The notes: a model not told the origin generated them from the sequence alone. A stretch of DNA of 64,000 nt from Saprospiraceae bacterium (GCA_016708265.1 JADJGA010000012.1:779001-843000), one strand, 5' to 3'; numbered from the stretch's first letter, positions 16,247 to 25,044 are shown. Translations and numbers: made by a program.

Positions 16247-16516
16247 ATGGCAAGAAAATCTTTAATAGCTAGAGAAGTTAAAAGAAGCAGACTTGTTGCA
16301 AAGTATGCTGCAAAAAGAAAAAAGTTGAAAGAAGAAGGTGACTGGGATGGACTGGATAAACTTCCACGTAACTCTAATCCTAACAGATTGCATAACAGAT
16401 GCGGATTAACCGGCAGACCTAAAGGATATATGAGAAGATTTGGTATATGCAGAGTTAAATTCAGAGAAATGGCAAATGATGGTAAAATTCCAGGTGTAAC
16501 TAAAGCTAGCTGGTAA
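16247..16516 (+). CDS. rpsN: 30S ribosomal protein S14 (zinc-free long form)
   Basis: S14 completes the 30S head next to S3 and S10. The 89-residue product is the long form without the CxxC...CxxC zinc site: its only cysteines are in NRCGLTGR and GICRVKFRE. It ends with the conserved GKIPGVTKASW. The zinc-free form makes this subunit independent of zinc supply, as for S4 and L36 in this cluster. It is 5 bases after rplE. Confidence 0.97.
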   Translation: MARKSLIAREVKRSRLVAKYAAKRKKLKEEGDWDGLDKLPRNSNPNRLHNRCGLTGRPKGYMRRFGICRVKFREMANDGKIPGVTKASW

Positions 16517-16534
16517 TATAAATATAAAAGTAGT

Positions 16535-16936
16535 ATGATAGTAACAGATCCAATTGCAGATTATTTAACCCGTATTCGTAATGCCCAAATTGCTGGACAC
16601 AGAATGTTGGTAATTCCGGGTTCTAAAATGAAGAGAAGAATTACAGAAATCCTGTACGACCAGGGATTTATAAAGAAATATAAATTTGAGGAAGATGATA
16701 AATCAGGTCAGATTTTTATAGCTTTGAAATATAATCCGCTTACGAAAGAACCAGTAATTAAAAAAATGCAAAGAGTAAGTACTCCGGGTTTAAGGAAATA
16801 CTTCTCAGTTGATAAATTGCCAAAAGTAATTAATGGATACGGTATAGCAATTGTGTCAACTTCAAAAGGCGTAATGACAGAGAAAGAAGCAAGGAAAGAG
16901 AATGTAGGTGGGGAATTATTATGCTATGTTTATTAA
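16535..16936 (+). CDS. rpsH: 30S ribosomal protein S8
   Basis: S8 is a primary 16S central-domain binder; in E. coli it represses the spc operon by binding near the L5 gene. The 133-residue product begins TDPIADYLTRIRNAQIAGHRMLVIPGSKMKRRI and ends with the signature ISTSKGVMT-like IVSTSKGVMTEKEARKENVGGELLCYVY. The corresponding mRNA site upstream of rplE was not obvious here. Confidence 0.97.
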   Translation: MIVTDPIADYLTRIRNAQIAGHRMLVIPGSKMKRRITEILYDQGFIKKYKFEEDDKSGQIFIALKYNPLTKEPVIKKMQRVSTPGLRKYFSVDKLPKVINGYGIAIVSTSKGVMTEKEARKENVGGELLCYVY

Positions 16937-16954
16937 TTTTTAAAATTATTTAAA

Positions 16955-17509
16955 ATGTCAAGAATTGGAAAAGCCCCTATACAGCTTCCTGATGGTGTCA
17001 GCATAGATGTCACTAAAGGAAATCTGGTTACGGTCAAAGGAGCAAAAGGAACATTGACTCAACAAGTCGATCCGGATATTAAGTTAAACATTGAAGACGG
17101 AGTATTAACATTGGTAAGACCTACTGATTCTATAAGGCACAGATCATTTCATGGGTTATATCGTTCTTTGATCAATAATATGGTTACCGGAGTATCTCAA
17201 GGTTTCGCAAAAGAACTTGAATTGGTTGGGGTTGGATTCAGAGGTACAAGCACAGGAAATTTGCTTGAATTGAGCCTTGGATTTTCCCACCCTATTTATT
17301 TCTATATACCTGATGAACTTACTGTTGAAACCACTGCTGAAAAGGGAAAAAATCCAACTATAAAACTGGCAGGAATCGATAAACAACTGTTAGGGCAGGT
17401 TGCAGCAAAGATCAGAGCATTCAGAAAACCTGAGCCATATAAAGGAAAGGGTGTGAAATATAAAGGTGAGTTAATCCGTAGGAAAGTTGGAAAATCCGGT
17501 GGTAAATAA
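16955..17509 (+). CDS. rplF: 50S ribosomal protein L6
   Basis: L6 lies near the GTPase centre and helps 50S maturation. The 184-residue product begins MSRIGKAPIQLPDGV and carries the signature PEPYKGKGVKYKGELIRRKVGKSGGK at the C-terminus, with two repeated alpha/beta domains. It lies 18 bases after rpsH and 24 before rplR. Confidence 0.98.
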   Translation: MSRIGKAPIQLPDGVSIDVTKGNLVTVKGAKGTLTQQVDPDIKLNIEDGVLTLVRPTDSIRHRSFHGLYRSLINNMVTGVSQGFAKELELVGVGFRGTSTGNLLELSLGFSHPIYFYIPDELTVETTAEKGKNPTIKLAGIDKQLLGQVAAKIRAFRKPEPYKGKGVKYKGELIRRKVGKSGGK

Positions 17510-17533
17510 TTAAAGTTATAATATAAATTTATT

Positions 17534-17896
17534 ATGAGAAAGAGTAGTAGTTTATCGATCCAAAGAAGAAGAAAAATCCATCTTGGGATTAGAAAAACAA
17601 TAAAGGGTTCTTCAGAGAAACCCAGACTTTCTGTTTACAGAAGCAACAAAGGGGTATATGCACAGTTGATTGATGATGTGGCAGCAAGGACTTTAGTGAG
17701 TGCTTCTTTTAGAGATAAAGAGATTGAAACTAAAAGCACCAAATTGGAAATGGCTAAAAAGGTAGGTACAATTCTTGCTGAAAAAGCTAAGGCTAAGAAT
17801 ATAGAGAATGTTGTTTTTGACAGAAGCGGTTATATTTATCATGGAATCATTAAATCTCTGGCTGAAGGAGCAAGAGAGGGTGGTTTGATATTTTAA
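17534..17896 (+). CDS. rplR: 50S ribosomal protein L18
   Basis: L18 delivers 5S rRNA to the 50S subunit together with L5. The 120-residue product has the basic N-terminus RRRKIHLGIRKTIKGSSEKPRLSVYRSNKGVYAQLIDD and ends VFDRSGYIYHGIIKSLAEGAREGGLIF, the family signature. It is 24 bases after rplF and 18 before rpsE. Confidence 0.98.
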   Translation: MRKSSSLSIQRRRKIHLGIRKTIKGSSEKPRLSVYRSNKGVYAQLIDDVAARTLVSASFRDKEIETKSTKLEMAKKVGTILAEKAKAKNIENVVFDRSGYIYHGIIKSLAEGAREGGLIF

Positions 17897-17914
17897 AAAA
17901 ATACAATTATCAAA

Positions 17915-18436
17915 ATGGGAAATATTAAGAAAAGACGTGTTAAACCCACGGAAATAGCCGAACTAAAAGAAAAACTTGTTACTTTGAACAGAGTAACCAA
18001 GGTTACAAAAGGAGGAAGAACATTTAGTTTTGCTGCACTGGTTGTTGTTGGTGACGGAAAGGGAATTGTAGGGTACGGACTTGGTAAATCCAGGGATGTT
18101 ACTGAAGCTATAGGAAAAGCAACTGAAGCTGCAAAAAAGAATCTTATTAAAGTACCTGTAATTAAAGGTACCATCCCTCATGATCAGCGAGGTAAATATG
18201 GAGGAGGTAGCGTTCTTATAAAACCAGCAGCAGAAGGTACTGGAGTTATAGCCGGTGGAGCTATGAGAGCAGTTCTGGAAACAGCAGGATACCATAACGT
18301 TTTGGCAAAATCTCAGGGATCATCAAATCCACATAATGTTATAAAAGCTACAATTGAAGCATTAGCTCAGCTAAGAAGCCCCTATGATATTGCCAAAGAA
18401 AGAGGAATAGATCTCGATAAATTATTTAACGGATAG
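17915..18436 (+). CDS. rpsE: 30S ribosomal protein S5
   Basis: S5 lies at the mRNA entry channel and influences fidelity. The 173-residue product has LKEKLVTLNRVTKVTKGGRTFSFAALVVVGDGKGIVGYG (residues ~11-50), the double-stranded RNA-binding-like domain, and the C-terminal GTGVIAGGAMRAVLETAGYHNVLAKSQGSSNPHNVIKAT. rpmD follows after 13 bases. Confidence 0.98.
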   Translation: MGNIKKRRVKPTEIAELKEKLVTLNRVTKVTKGGRTFSFAALVVVGDGKGIVGYGLGKSRDVTEAIGKATEAAKKNLIKVPVIKGTIPHDQRGKYGGGSVLIKPAAEGTGVIAGGAMRAVLETAGYHNVLAKSQGSSNPHNVIKATIEALAQLRSPYDIAKERGIDLDKLFNG

Positions 18437-18449
18437 AAAAATTTAAAAA

Positions 18450-18629
18450 ATGGCTAAAGTTAAAATAAAGCAGGTCAGAAGCGCAATTGGAAATCCAAAA
18501 AATCAAAAGGCTACTTTGATTGCTCTGGGACTAACAAGAATCGGAAAATGTGTTGAACAAGAAATGAATCCTCAGATTCAGGGAATGATCAACAAAGTTT
18601 CACATTTAGTAAGTGTTGAAGAAATTTAA
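18450..18629 (+). CDS. rpmD: 50S ribosomal protein L30
   Basis: L30 is a small 50S protein beside L7Ae-like positions near 5S rRNA. The gene is only 180 bases and is easily missed. Reading from ATG at 18450 gives 59 residues beginning MAKVKIKQVRSAIGNPKNQ, followed by the family pattern TLIALGLTRIGKCVEQE and ending VSHLVSVEEI. It fills the rpsE-rplO gap in the expected operon position (13 bases after rpsE, 18 before rplO). Confidence 0.95.
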   Translation: MAKVKIKQVRSAIGNPKNQKATLIALGLTRIGKCVEQEMNPQIQGMINKVSHLVSVEEI

Positions 18630-18647
18630 TCTGAAAAAAATTGAATT

Positions 18648-19097
18648 ATGGAATTACATAATCTAAAACCAGCCCCGGGCTCGGTAAAAAAAGATAAAAA
18701 AATTGTTGGTAGAGGTCAGGGATCCGGAAAAGGTGGAACATCAACAAGAGGGCATAAGGGTGCACAGCAAAGAGCTGGATATAAAAGTAAAAGAAATTAC
18801 GAAGGAGGTCAGACCCCTTTGCAGATGAGATTACCTAAAAGAGGATTTAATAATAAGTTCAGGATAGAATACGTGCCTTTAAATGTTGAAAGATTGCAGG
18901 AAATAAGCGAAAAGTATTCGATTACCGAGATAACTCTTGATTTCCTGACACTTAATGGAATCATTAATAAAAATGACCTTGTAAAAGTATTGGGCGGGGG
19001 TGAATTGACAGCAAAATTGTCTGTTACTGTTCATAAATGTACCGGTTCTGCAAAAGAAAAAATTGAAAATGCCGGTGGTTCTGTCACGCTAGTATAA
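18648..19097 (+). CDS. rplO: 50S ribosomal protein L15
   Basis: L15 is a late assembly protein linking 23S domains. The 149-residue product begins MELHNLKPAPGSVKKDKKIVGRGQGSGKGGTSTRGHKGAQQRAGY, with the Gly/Arg-rich RNA-binding segment, and ends with the conserved VTVHKCTGSAKEKIENAGGSV. secY follows after 10 bases, the usual arrangement. Confidence 0.98.
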   Translation: MELHNLKPAPGSVKKDKKIVGRGQGSGKGGTSTRGHKGAQQRAGYKSKRNYEGGQTPLQMRLPKRGFNNKFRIEYVPLNVERLQEISEKYSITEITLDFLTLNGIINKNDLVKVLGGGELTAKLSVTVHKCTGSAKEKIENAGGSVTLV

Positions 19098-19107
19098 ATT
19101 AAAATTA

Positions 19108-20481
19108 ATGAAAGAATTTATAAATACTCTCAGAAATATTTGGAAGATCCACGAACTGCGTAAAAGGATACTTTTTACAGTTGGTCTTATTGCAATATAT
19201 AGGTTCGGAGCTTATGTTGCACTTCCAGGAGTTATGCCTAAAGTGTTATTAAAGGCTGTTGAAGGAAGAGATGCTAATGATATTTTGGGTTTGCTTAATA
19301 CCTTCACAGGTGGTGCATTATTTCAGGCGTCAATTTTTGCACTTGGTATTATGCCTTATATCACCTCCTCAATTATAGTTCAGCTTCTTGGTTTCGCAGT
19401 ACCATATTTTCAGAGATTACAACAAAAAGAAGGTGAATCAGGTAGAAATAAACTAAATCAGATCACGCGATGGCTCACTGTATTGATCACATTGGTGCAG
19501 GGAGGTGGTTATCTTACTACTATTGTTGCCAGCGGAGCTAAAGATCCGAGTCTAAGCCCTTACGTATTCTGGATGGTGAATATTATAATTTTATCAACCG
19601 GTACTGTATTTGCTATGTGGTTGGGTGAAAGAATTACTGAAAGAGGCTTGGGGAATGGAATATCATTGCTTATCATGATTGGTATTATAGCAAGACTGCC
19701 ACAGTCATTTTTTGCTGAAATCCAGTCTCAACTGGCACAGAGTGGGGGAGGACTTATACTTTTCGTAATAGAACTATTTGCCCTATTTGCCATCGTGGCG
19801 CTCACTGTACTTATAACGCAGGGGGTCCGGAAAATTCCTGTACAGTTTGCAAAAAAAATGGTAGGGAAAGGAACAAACCAGATGCCTGTCGCAGGTGCGA
19901 GGGACTATATACCTGTTAAAGTAAATGCAGCAGGTGTAATGCCGATTATTTTTGCTCAGGCAATTATGTTTTTACCTGTAACACTTATGCAATGGATGAG
20001 TAAGTCAGGGACTGAGGCCAGTGGATTGTTACTATCCTTAAATAGATGGACGTCAGTTACATATAATGTTATGTTTTTCCTTTTAATTATTTTATTTACA
20101 TATATATATACAGCCCTGGTTGTTAATCCTAAACAATATGCAGATTATCTGAAAAGGATGAATGCTTTTATTCCTGGAGTAAAGCCAGGCAAATCAACTG
20201 AAGAATTTATTGATTCAATTGTTACAAAGATTACTTTGCCCGGATCAATTTTTCTTGGATTTATAAGTATTTCACCTGCCATAATAGCTGCAATGGGTGT
20301 AAATCAGGCTTTTGCCTTATTTTTCGGAGGAACATCTCTTTTAATTTTAGTTGGTGTAATGCTCGATACAATGCAGCAGATAGAAAGCCATTTGCTGATG
20401 AGAAAATATGATGGACTTGTAAAATCTGGTAAGTTAAGAGGAAGAAGTTCAGGAGGCATCAACCCTATTGGGGGAATGTAA
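19108..20481 (+). CDS. secY: Preprotein translocase subunit SecY
   Basis: SecY is the pore of the Sec translocon in the inner membrane and the entry route for every signal-peptide protein in this window. The 457-residue product has ten predicted membrane segments, the plug-region signature FTGGALFQASIFALGIMPYITSSIIVQLL (residues ~68-96), and cytoplasmic loops with ERGLGNGISLLIMIGI and RDYIPVKVNAAGVMPIIFA. Length is slightly above that of E. coli SecY. map follows after 10 bases. Confidence 0.98.
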   Translation: MKEFINTLRNIWKIHELRKRILFTVGLIAIYRFGAYVALPGVMPKVLLKAVEGRDANDILGLLNTFTGGALFQASIFALGIMPYITSSIIVQLLGFAVPYFQRLQQKEGESGRNKLNQITRWLTVLITLVQGGGYLTTIVASGAKDPSLSPYVFWMVNIIILSTGTVFAMWLGERITERGLGNGISLLIMIGIIARLPQSFFAEIQSQLAQSGGGLILFVIELFALFAIVALTVLITQGVRKIPVQFAKKMVGKGTNQMPVAGARDYIPVKVNAAGVMPIIFAQAIMFLPVTLMQWMSKSGTEASGLLLSLNRWTSVTYNVMFFLLIILFTYIYTALVVNPKQYADYLKRMNAFIPGVKPGKSTEEFIDSIVTKITLPGSIFLGFISISPAIIAAMGVNQAFALFFGGTSLLILVGVMLDTMQQIESHLLMRKYDGLVKSGKLRGRSSGGINPIGGM

Positions 20482-20491
20482 ATAAGCTTAA

Positions 20492-21298
20492 GTGAGCAAA
20501 GGAATTGTATTAAAAAGTAAAGAAGAAATTGAATTACTGAAAATAAGTAATCAGATTGTTTCAAAGACATTGGCTTTTGTCGGGGAATTGATTAGGCCGG
20601 GGATAACCGGGATAGAATTGGATAGAAAAGCAGAAGAGTTTATAAAAGATAATGGTGGAAAGCCATCATTTAAAGGTTACCAGGGATTTCCGTCTTCATT
20701 GTGTATTTCAATAAATGAAGCAGTGGTTCACGGAATTCCATCGAAATATGAAATCCGGGAAAAAGACATTGTTTCGGTTGATTGCGGAGTATTTAAAAAT
20801 GGTTTTCATGGAGATTCAGCTTATACTTTTGCAGTAGGTGATGTTAACGAGATAATAATGTCGCTCCTGAGGAATACGATGAAGAGTTTGTACCTCGGTA
20901 TTGATAAAGCTATCGCTGGCAACCGGGTAGGAGATATAAGTCATGCAATTCAGGAGTATACTGAACTTAAGCATGGTTATGGAGTGGTAAGAGAATTGGT
21001 AGGTCACGGTGTTGGGAGAGAACTGCATGAAAAACCTGAAGTTCCAAACTTTGGAAAAAAAGGGAAAGGTCCGGTTTTATTTGAGGGAATGACGATTGCT
21101 ATTGAACCTATGATAAATCTAGGGTCAAAGAATATAGTAGTATTAAAAGATGGATGGACAGTATTAACAAAGGACAGAAAACCCTCCGCACATTTTGAGC
21201 ATAGCATTGTGGTAGGAAAAGAGCAGGCTATGATTCTTTCTGACCATGATATTATTGAAGAATCTATTAAAAAGAATATTAATTTAAAGAAAATATAA
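20492..21298 (+). CDS. map: Type I methionine aminopeptidase
   Basis: It removes the initiator methionine from nascent proteins in the cytoplasm. The 268-residue product starts at GTG (MSKGIVLKSKEEIELLK). The dimetal ligands are visible in DCGVFKNGFHGDSAYTF (two Asp), VGHGVGRELHEKPEVPNFG (His), AIEPMI (Glu) and FEHSIVV (Glu), in family order. No N-terminal SH3 or zinc-binding extension is present, so it is the short type Ia form. It is 10 bases after secY, and a new promoter follows at its end. Confidence 0.96.
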   Translation: MSKGIVLKSKEEIELLKISNQIVSKTLAFVGELIRPGITGIELDRKAEEFIKDNGGKPSFKGYQGFPSSLCISINEAVVHGIPSKYEIREKDIVSVDCGVFKNGFHGDSAYTFAVGDVNEIIMSLLRNTMKSLYLGIDKAIAGNRVGDISHAIQEYTELKHGYGVVRELVGHGVGRELHEKPEVPNFGKKGKGPVLFEGMTIAIEPMINLGSKNIVVLKDGWTVLTKDRKPSAHFEHSIVVGKEQAMILSDHDIIEESIKKNINLKKI

Positions 21299-21308
21299 AA
21301 AAAAGTAG

Positions 21309-21316
21309 TAATTTTG
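21309..21316 (+). promoter_or_regulatory. -7 box before infA
   Basis: TAATTTTG, 17 bases before the infA start, fits TAnnTTTG. The -33 region is AT-rich without a clear TTG. An internal promoter here would drive infA-rpmJ and the alpha-operon genes. Confidence 0.5.
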
Positions 21317-21333
21317 CGCTCCAATTTGAGCTT

Positions 21334-21552
21334 ATGACAAAAAAAAATTTGATTGAACAGGATGGAATTATTGAAGAAGCGCTTTCTAACGCTATGTTCA
21401 GGGTTAGACTTCAGAATGACCATCTGATAATTGCTACTATTTCAGGAAAAATGAGGATGAATTATATCAGAATTTTACCTGGAGATAAAGTGAAAGTTGA
21501 GATTTCACCTTATGATTTATCAAGAGGCCGCATTAATTACAGATATAAGTAA
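21334..21552 (+). CDS. infA: Translation initiation factor IF-1
   Basis: IF-1 blocks the 30S A site during initiation. The 72-residue OB-fold protein contains LIEQDGIIEEALSNAMFRVRLQNDHLIIATISGKMRMNYIRILPGDKVKVEISPYDLSRGRI, which matches the whole family and its length. It has a probable promoter directly upstream and is followed 56 bases later by rpmJ. Confidence 0.97.
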   Translation: MTKKNLIEQDGIIEEALSNAMFRVRLQNDHLIIATISGKMRMNYIRILPGDKVKVEISPYDLSRGRINYRYK

Positions 21553-21608
21553 TAATGAAAACTGAGGGCCTGTTTTTTAAAGGAATGTAATGTAAAAAAA
21601 ACATAGAA

Positions 21609-21725
21609 ATGAAAGTTAGAGCATCAATAAAAACAAGAACTGCCGACTGTAAACTTGTGAGGAGAAAAGGCAAGTTGTATATTATTAATAAAAAGAATCC
21701 TAAATATAAACAACGTCAAGGTTAA
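21609..21725 (+). CDS. rpmJ: 50S ribosomal protein L36 (zinc-free form)
   Basis: The gene is 117 bases and encodes 38 residues, MKVRASIKTRTADCKLVRR continuing to NPKYKQRQG. This is L36, but of the four usual zinc ligands (three Cys, one His) only one Cys remains: the first Cys position, the third Cys (now in YIINKKN) and the His (now NPKYKQ) are replaced. It is therefore a zinc-independent form. It lies in the standard infA-rpmJ-rpsM position. Confidence 0.95.
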   Translation: MKVRASIKTRTADCKLVRRKGKLYIINKKNPKYKQRQG

Positions 21726-21737
21726 AAAAAATAGATT

Positions 21738-22115
21738 ATGGCAAGAATTTCTGGAGTTGATCTTCCTAAAAATAAAAGAGGAGTTATCGGTTTAACCTAT
21801 ATTTATGGTATTGGTAGAAGCAGAGCTAAAGAGATATTAGCTGAGGCCGAAATCTCAGAAGATACTAAAGTTCATCAGTGGACTGATGATAATATCAAAG
21901 AAATAGTTCGTATTATCCAAACTGAATTCAAGGTTGAAGGTGAATTACGTTCTGAAGTTCAATTGAACATCAAACGATTGATGGATATAGCCAGCTACAG
22001 GGGGCTGCGTCACAGAAAGGGACTGCCCACCCGTGGACAGCGAACCAGAACTAATGCCAGAACGCGTAAAGGAAGAAAGAAAACTGTCGCTAACAAAAAG
22101 AAAGCAACTAAGTAA
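21738..22115 (+). CDS. rpsM: 30S ribosomal protein S13
   Basis: S13 forms inter-subunit bridges and contacts P-site tRNA. The 125-residue product begins MARISGVDLPKNKRGVIGLTYIYGIGRSRAKEILAEA with the helix-turn-helix core, and ends in the tRNA-contacting tail GLRHRKGLPTRGQRTRTNARTRKG followed by lysines. It is 12 bases after rpmJ. Confidence 0.98.
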   Translation: MARISGVDLPKNKRGVIGLTYIYGIGRSRAKEILAEAEISEDTKVHQWTDDNIKEIVRIIQTEFKVEGELRSEVQLNIKRLMDIASYRGLRHRKGLPTRGQRTRTNARTRKGRKKTVANKKKATK

Positions 22116-22145
22116 TTGATTATTAATATATTATTGATTTAGAAT

Positions 22146-22535
22146 ATGGCTAAAGCAAGAAAGGTAAAAAAAGTAAGAAAAGTATCTGTAGACCCTAAAG
22201 GTAAGGTGTTTGTTCAGGCTTCTTTTAACAATGTAATTATAACAATGACTAATATCAGAGGTCAGGTTATTTCATGGTCTTCAGCAGGTAAAGCTGGATT
22301 CAAAGGTTCTAAGAAAAACACTCCTTATGCTGCTCAGATGGCTGCACAACAGGCAGCTCATGAAGCATTCGAAGCAGGTATGAGAACTGCTGAAGTGTTC
22401 GTTAAGGGTCCTGGTGCAGGTAGGGAAGCTGCCATCCGGGAAATTGATGGCAATGGGATAAAGGTTACTAAGATCATAGATATTACACCTGTTCCACATA
22501 ATGGATGCAGACCTCCAAAAAAGAGAAGAGTTTAA
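22146..22535 (+). CDS. rpsK: 30S ribosomal protein S11
   Basis: S11 builds the 30S platform near the E site. The 129-residue product has VFVQASFNNVIITMTNIRGQVISWSSAGKAGFKGSKKNTPYAAQMAA and the C-terminal VTKIIDITPVPHNGCRPPKKRRV, where the Asn-Gly of HNG is the site that forms isoaspartate in other bacteria. It lies 30 bases after rpsM. Confidence 0.98.
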   Translation: MAKARKVKKVRKVSVDPKGKVFVQASFNNVIITMTNIRGQVISWSSAGKAGFKGSKKNTPYAAQMAAQQAAHEAFEAGMRTAEVFVKGPGAGREAAIREIDGNGIKVTKIIDITPVPHNGCRPPKKRRV

Positions 22536-22561
22536 TTTGAGTAATTTTAATTTATCATAAA

Positions 22562-23173
22562 ATGGCAAGATATACCGGACCAACAACAAGAATAGCTAGA
22601 AAATTTGGAGATGCAATCTTCGGACCAGACCGTGCGTTTGAAAAACGTAAATATCCTCCGGGACAACACGGACCTTCACGAAAGCGTGGTCAGAAGTCCG
22701 ATTATTCTGTGCAGTTGTTGGAAAAACAAAAAGCAAAATATACTTATGGCCTCTTAGAGCGCCAGTTTAATAATTTATTCCAGAAAGCAAGCCGTAAAGG
22801 TGGTGTGACTGGTAATGTTTTACTTCAGTTACTCGAATCAAGGCTTGATAATGTTGTATACAGACTTGGTTTTTCAAGGACAAGACGTGCCGCAAGGCAA
22901 TTGGTTAATCACAGACATGTTACATTAAATGGAGAAATCAACAATATCCCTTCAACTCTTCTGAAACCGGGTGACCTGATATCTATCAAAGGTTCAAGCA
23001 GGGATCTTGATTTTGTAAAGAATACAATTGCAGGAAGTACTAGTTTTACGCAATTTGGATGGATTGAATTTAGTCGCGATACTTATATCGGAAAATTTTT
23101 GGGTTATCCTGATGTAGAGAAAATTCCTGAAAAGATTAATGTTCAGTTGATAGTCGAACTTTATTCAAAATAG
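22562..23173 (+). CDS. rpsD: 30S ribosomal protein S4 (zinc-free form)
   Basis: S4 starts 16S assembly and in E. coli represses the alpha operon. The 203-residue product has an S4 RNA-binding domain (LESRLDNVVYRLGFSRTRRAARQLVNHRHVTLNGEI, residues ~96-131). The N-terminal region (GDAIFGPDRAFEKRKYPPGQHG) has no CxxC zinc cluster. It lies 26 bases after rpsK and 93 before rpoA. Confidence 0.98.
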   Translation: MARYTGPTTRIARKFGDAIFGPDRAFEKRKYPPGQHGPSRKRGQKSDYSVQLLEKQKAKYTYGLLERQFNNLFQKASRKGGVTGNVLLQLLESRLDNVVYRLGFSRTRRAARQLVNHRHVTLNGEINNIPSTLLKPGDLISIKGSSRDLDFVKNTIAGSTSFTQFGWIEFSRDTYIGKFLGYPDVEKIPEKINVQLIVELYSK

Positions 23174-23266
23174 GATATTTGAGCTTTTTCTGAAGTTTTT
23201 ATTCAGAATTGAAAATTTGACATTTTTTTTCATTATTCTATGCTTTAGCAATAATTAATAGTTAGT

Positions 23267-24262
23267 ATGAATATATTAAACTTTCAAAAACCGGAGAAAA
23301 TTAATTTAAAGAAAGCTGATAATTTTCACGGTTTTTTTGAATTTAAACCACTCGAACCCGGATTTGGTCAGACAATTGGAAATTCACTTAGACGTATTCT
23401 TCTGTCTTCACTCGAAGGATATGCAATTTCATCAATCAGGATCGCAGGAGTGGATCATGAATTCTCTACCATTAAGGGAGTTTATGAAGACGTAGTTGAT
23501 ATAATTTTAAATATCAAGCAAATAAGATTGAAAAAAATCCTGGAAGAGGATGAAGAAGTTGAAAACAAGATATACCTGACTATTTCAGGAAAAGAAAATT
23601 TTGTTGCCGGCGATATCGATAAGTTTACCAATGTCTTTAAAGTAACAAATCCTGAATTTGTTATCTGTAATATGGAGACATTTGTAAATCTTGAAATCGA
23701 ATTGACAGTTACAAAAGGCAGAGGTTATGTGCCTGGTGATGAATCAAAGGACAAAGGTGTTGTAATAGGTACTATCCCCGTTGATGCGATTTATACTCCT
23801 ATAAAAAAGGTCTCCTATCAGGTGTCAAATACCAGGGTCGGACAAAAAACCGACTATGAAAAACTTGATATTGAGATAAAAACTGATGGCACTATTCATC
23901 CTGAAGAGGCTATTAAACAGGCTTCAAGAATATTGATACAGCATTTGATGCTAATAACTGATGAAAACATCACATTTGATGATCCTGCCAAGAAAGAAGA
24001 TGATTATGTTGATGAGCAGGTACTTCACATGCGAAAATTGTTGAAGACTTCTCTTGAAGATCTTGATCTTTCCGTTAGAGCTTTCAATTGTCTTAAAGCT
24101 TCAAAGATAGATTCACTTGGAGATCTCGTTCAACTTGAAAGGCATGAACTGTTGAAATTCAGAAATTTCGGAAAGAAATCACTTGTCGAAATAGAAGAAT
24201 TGCTTGAGGTCAATGATCTTACATTTGGAATGGATCTTTCAAAATATAAATTAAAAGATTAA
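23267..24262 (+). CDS. rpoA: RNA polymerase alpha subunit
   Basis: The alpha dimer nucleates RNA polymerase assembly and contacts regulators. The 331-residue product has the N-terminal dimerisation domain (GFGQTIGNSLRRILLSSLEGYAISSIRIAG, residues ~33-62), a charged linker, and the C-terminal helix-hairpin-helix domain (LDLSVRAFNCLKASKIDSLGDLVQLERHELLKFRNFGKKSL). Both domains are complete. It is followed by a weak terminator-like hairpin and then rplQ. Confidence 0.98.
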   Translation: MNILNFQKPEKINLKKADNFHGFFEFKPLEPGFGQTIGNSLRRILLSSLEGYAISSIRIAGVDHEFSTIKGVYEDVVDIILNIKQIRLKKILEEDEEVENKIYLTISGKENFVAGDIDKFTNVFKVTNPEFVICNMETFVNLEIELTVTKGRGYVPGDESKDKGVVIGTIPVDAIYTPIKKVSYQVSNTRVGQKTDYEKLDIEIKTDGTIHPEEAIKQASRILIQHLMLITDENITFDDPAKKEDDYVDEQVLHMRKLLKTSLEDLDLSVRAFNCLKASKIDSLGDLVQLERHELLKFRNFGKKSLVEIEELLEVNDLTFGMDLSKYKLKD

Positions 24263-24278
24263 CAGTAAAACTACCGGT

Positions 24279-24312
24279 AAGGGAATAAGACCTTTCCTTT
24301 TTTATTTTTTTA
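24279..24312 (+). terminator. Possible partial terminator after rpoA
   Basis: AAGGGAA (24279-24285) pairs with TTTCCTT (24293-24299) through one G-T wobble, with a 7-nt loop, and is followed by a T-rich run to 24312. It lies between rpoA and rplQ, so if active it would only attenuate. Confidence 0.45.
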
Positions 24313-24386
24313 TATTGTATTAACCGAGCAGATTTTTAAGATAACCGGTTTTCTTGTCTGCAGAGTGATACTTAAAACATTTTATT

Positions 24387-24902
24387 ATGAGGCACGGAAA
24401 CAAATTTAATCATTTAGGCAGAAAGGCAGGCCACAGGGCTGCTTTGCTTAGTAGTCTGGCATTTGCTCTTATCAAGCATAAAAGGATAAATACGACATTG
24501 GCAAAGGCAAAAGCACTGAGAGTTTATGTTGAGCCACTTATTACCAAATCAAAAGACAATACAACTCATTCAAGAAGAACTGTATTTTCATATCTTGGAA
24601 AGAAAGAGGCAATCATCGAATTATTTGATGTGATCGGTCCAAAAGTTGCAGACAGACCAGGTGGATATACACGTATCATCAAGATGGGATATAGAAGAGG
24701 TGATGCTGCAGCAATGGCTATGATAGAATTGGTGGATTTCAATGAATTGATGCTCAATTCAAAAAAGAAAGAAACAGAAAAAACAGCAAAAAGAACTAGA
24801 AGAAAATCTGCTTCAAAGCCAGCTGATTCAGCACCAGTTGTTGTTCCTCCAGTTGTTGAGGAAGAATCGAAGGAAGAAGAGACTAAGAAAGAGGATGAAT
24901 AA
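24387..24902 (+). CDS. rplQ: 50S ribosomal protein L17
   Basis: L17 lies at the tunnel exit. The 171-residue product has the conserved core MRHGNKFNHLGRKAGHRAALLSSLAFALIKHKRINTTLAKAK and GPKVADRPGGYTRIIKMGYRRGDAAAMAMIEL. After residue ~125 it carries a ~45-residue tail that is first basic, then Pro/Val, then acidic (ending EEETKKEDE), absent from E. coli L17 but usual in Bacteroidota. It is the last gene of the superoperon. Confidence 0.97.
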   Translation: MRHGNKFNHLGRKAGHRAALLSSLAFALIKHKRINTTLAKAKALRVYVEPLITKSKDNTTHSRRTVFSYLGKKEAIIELFDVIGPKVADRPGGYTRIIKMGYRRGDAAAMAMIELVDFNELMLNSKKKETEKTAKRTRRKSASKPADSAPVVVPPVVEEESKEEETKKEDE

Positions 24903-24920
24903 TTTTCTTTTACTCTATAT

Positions 24921-24958
24921 AAAAGGGATATGCTATAACAGTATATCCCTTTTTTTTG
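24921..24958 (+). terminator. Intrinsic terminator of the ribosomal superoperon
   Basis: AAAAGGGATAT (24921-24931) and ATATCCCTTTT (24943-24953) form an 11-bp stem with an 11-nt loop, ending in a T-run. It directly follows rplQ and is the strongest terminator of the cluster. Confidence 0.9.
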
Positions 24959-25044
24959 CTAATTTTTTTTATTTTTGCGTTTATGTCAATTTTCAAAAAA
25001 ATAGAATTACAGTTATGACTATAGTTGAAACTTAGACGCTTTGT

